Shown here in pieces: positions 61,903 through 64,000 of a stretch of 64,000 nt of DNA. The notes beneath the pieces are model-generated. The model worked only from the letters and a program-made list of their open reading frames with translations. It was not told where the DNA came from and ran no database searches. A program made the translations under genes and the position numbers. Every line of letters begins with the position of its first letter. The stretch's first letter is position 1. This DNA is from Asticcacaulis machinosus (GTDB taxonomy: Bacteria > Pseudomonadota > Alphaproteobacteria > Caulobacterales > Caulobacteraceae): positions 248,001-312,000 of the forward strand of contig NZ_JAQQKV010000003.1 in NCBI RefSeq assembly GCF_028550435.1. The letters are read 5' to 3'.

Positions 61903-62105
61903 AAATTAGAATTATTTCAGCGTTGTTTTTACGCAATTAAGCGAGATTTATATTCGCGGCAATGGTTGTTGCGCCCTTAAACCGCTGTCTATATTGGAGA
62001 GCGTCAGGTGAACGTGACTGCACGGATTTTACACGTAATCGCCGGGCAATCCGCACAATGTTCCGCTTCGAAACGTCACTATCCGAAATTTTGATTTTAT
62101 ATGAA

Positions 62106-62137
62106 GAAGGCCCGAACCCTTTAGGGGTCGGGCCTTC
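62106..62137 (-). terminator. Terminator of the tRNA-Thr gene
   Basis: AAGGCCCGA / TCGGGCCTT with ACCC/GGGG inner stem, followed on the minus strand by TCTTCATAT. It lies just after the tRNA 3' end. Confidence 0.75.
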
Positions 62138-62138
62138 G

Positions 62139-62495
<357 letters not shown>

Positions 62496-62547
62496 GGTCT
62501 GGTCTCTCATAGTGGTGAGGCCGTTATTGAGGGTGACGTTTTGCATC

Positions 62548-63573
<1,026 letters not shown>

Positions 63574-63599
63574 CTAAACTAAACACGCTGGACAAATTT

Positions 63600-63616
63600 G
63601 ATTAGCCGCTATAATC
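63600..63616. promoter_or_regulatory. Inverted repeat GATTA-N7-TAATC, likely LysR-type operator
   Basis: Palindromic T-N11-A type site in the intergenic region between the divergent AKR and LysR genes. Confidence 0.6.
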
Positions 63617-63644
63617 GGGATGATGTTATTAGGGAGGCTAATGA

Positions 63645-64000
63645 ATGCCGACGCCCAGTTTCGACGATCTTGCCGCCTTTGCTCAGGTGGCGCGCGAACA
63701 GAGTTTCACCCGTGCGGCGGCAAAGATGGGTGTCTCACAGTCCGCTCTGAGCCAGACCGTGCGGGCACTGGAAGACCGGTTGGGCTTTCGGCTCCTGACG
63801 CGGACAACCCGCAGCGTCTCGCCGACCGAGGCGGGTGAGCGCCTGCTGCGTACGCTGGCACCGAGGCTGGAAGAAATTACGGCGGAACTTGAGGCGCTGA
63901 CGGCCCTTCGTGATCGCCCGGCCGGTACCGTTCGGATTACCGCCGGAGAACACGCGGCGGTGTCGGTTCTGGAGCCGGCACTCGCGCCCTTCCTGCGCGA
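63645..64000 (+). CDS. LysR family regulator, 5' part
   Basis: At least 118 residues; runs off the window. ATG 63645 with GGGAGG upstream. The LysR winged helix is complete: DDLAAFAQVAREQSFTRAAAKMGVSQSALSQTVRALEDRLGFRLLTRTTRSVSPTEAGERLL. The start of the effector domain is visible. Probably controls the divergent aldo/keto reductase. Confidence 0.93.
   Translation, partial: MPTPSFDDLAAFAQVAREQSFTRAAAKMGVSQSALSQTVRALEDRLGFRLLTRTTRSVSPTEAGERLLRTLAPRLEEITAELEALTALRDRPAGTVRITAGEHAAVSVLEPALAPFLR

Overview
The window looks like a chromosome piece of an alphaproteobacterium of the Caulobacteraceae, most like Asticcacaulis. Reasons: a TrcR (DUF1013) cell-cycle regulator, a recA with an alphaproteobacterial LexA box (GAAC-N7-GAAC), a full CtrA-type box (TTAA-N7-TTAA), TonB-receptor plus flavin-halogenase pairing, and many secreted glycosidases. 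The genus is an inference from gene content.

Region 1 (1-33150) is an accessory catabolic locus. It holds the end of a TonB-dependent receptor, a tryptophan-halogenase-like protein, a secreted LecA-like protein, a secreted dipeptidyl peptidase IV, an ABC-F ATPase, a GH27 alpha-galactosidase, a GH97 glycosidase and a DUF5695-like secreted protein. Next come an amino-acid permease, two paralogous FadR-type GntR regulators and a hydroxyproline catabolic set (4-hydroxyproline 2-epimerase, DapA-family deaminase, DadA-like D-hydroxyproline dehydrogenase, M24 prolidase). It ends with an orphan antitoxin, two secreted metallopeptidase-like proteins and a GH146-GH43-GH127 operon. Read together, these genes fit stripping and eating of plant hydroxyproline-rich glycoproteins (extensins): beta- and alpha-arabinofuranosidases for Hyp-linked arabinans, alpha-galactosidase for Ser-linked galactose, peptidases and prolidase for the backbone, then L-Hyp breakdown towards 2-oxoglutarate. 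Seven copies of a 14-bp element (consensus ATYGTATAMNNTAT) sit upstream of glycosidase, peptidase, regulator and hydroxyproline genes, which suggests one regulon.

Region 2 (33150-44030) is core: recA, alaS, trcR, then a sialate O-acetylesterase-like secreted esterase, two DUF465 proteins around ubiX and a TIGR02444 gene, a PhzF-like protein and a DUF4349 lipoprotein.

Region 3 (44230-53750) is mainly amino-acid metabolism: a Cys/Met PLP enzyme and metX behind a recognisable SAM-I riboswitch, a MocR-type regulator facing an EamA exporter, a chalcone-isomerase-like protein, a second EamA exporter, an aspartokinase-homoserine dehydrogenase fusion without ACT domains, a YjbR protein and rlmJ.

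Region 4 (53750-64000) is mixed: small conserved proteins, a DUF2793 protein with seven 44-45 residue repeats followed by a GTA-type holin, a GGDEF-EAL protein, a 32-residue membrane peptide behind a CtrA box, an orphan SUKH protein, tRNA-Thr(GGT) with a truncated aldo/keto reductase abutting it, an intact aldo/keto reductase, and a divergent LysR gene cut by the window end. A palindromic intergenic repeat family occurs at 16.5, 17.4-17.6 and 58.6 kb.
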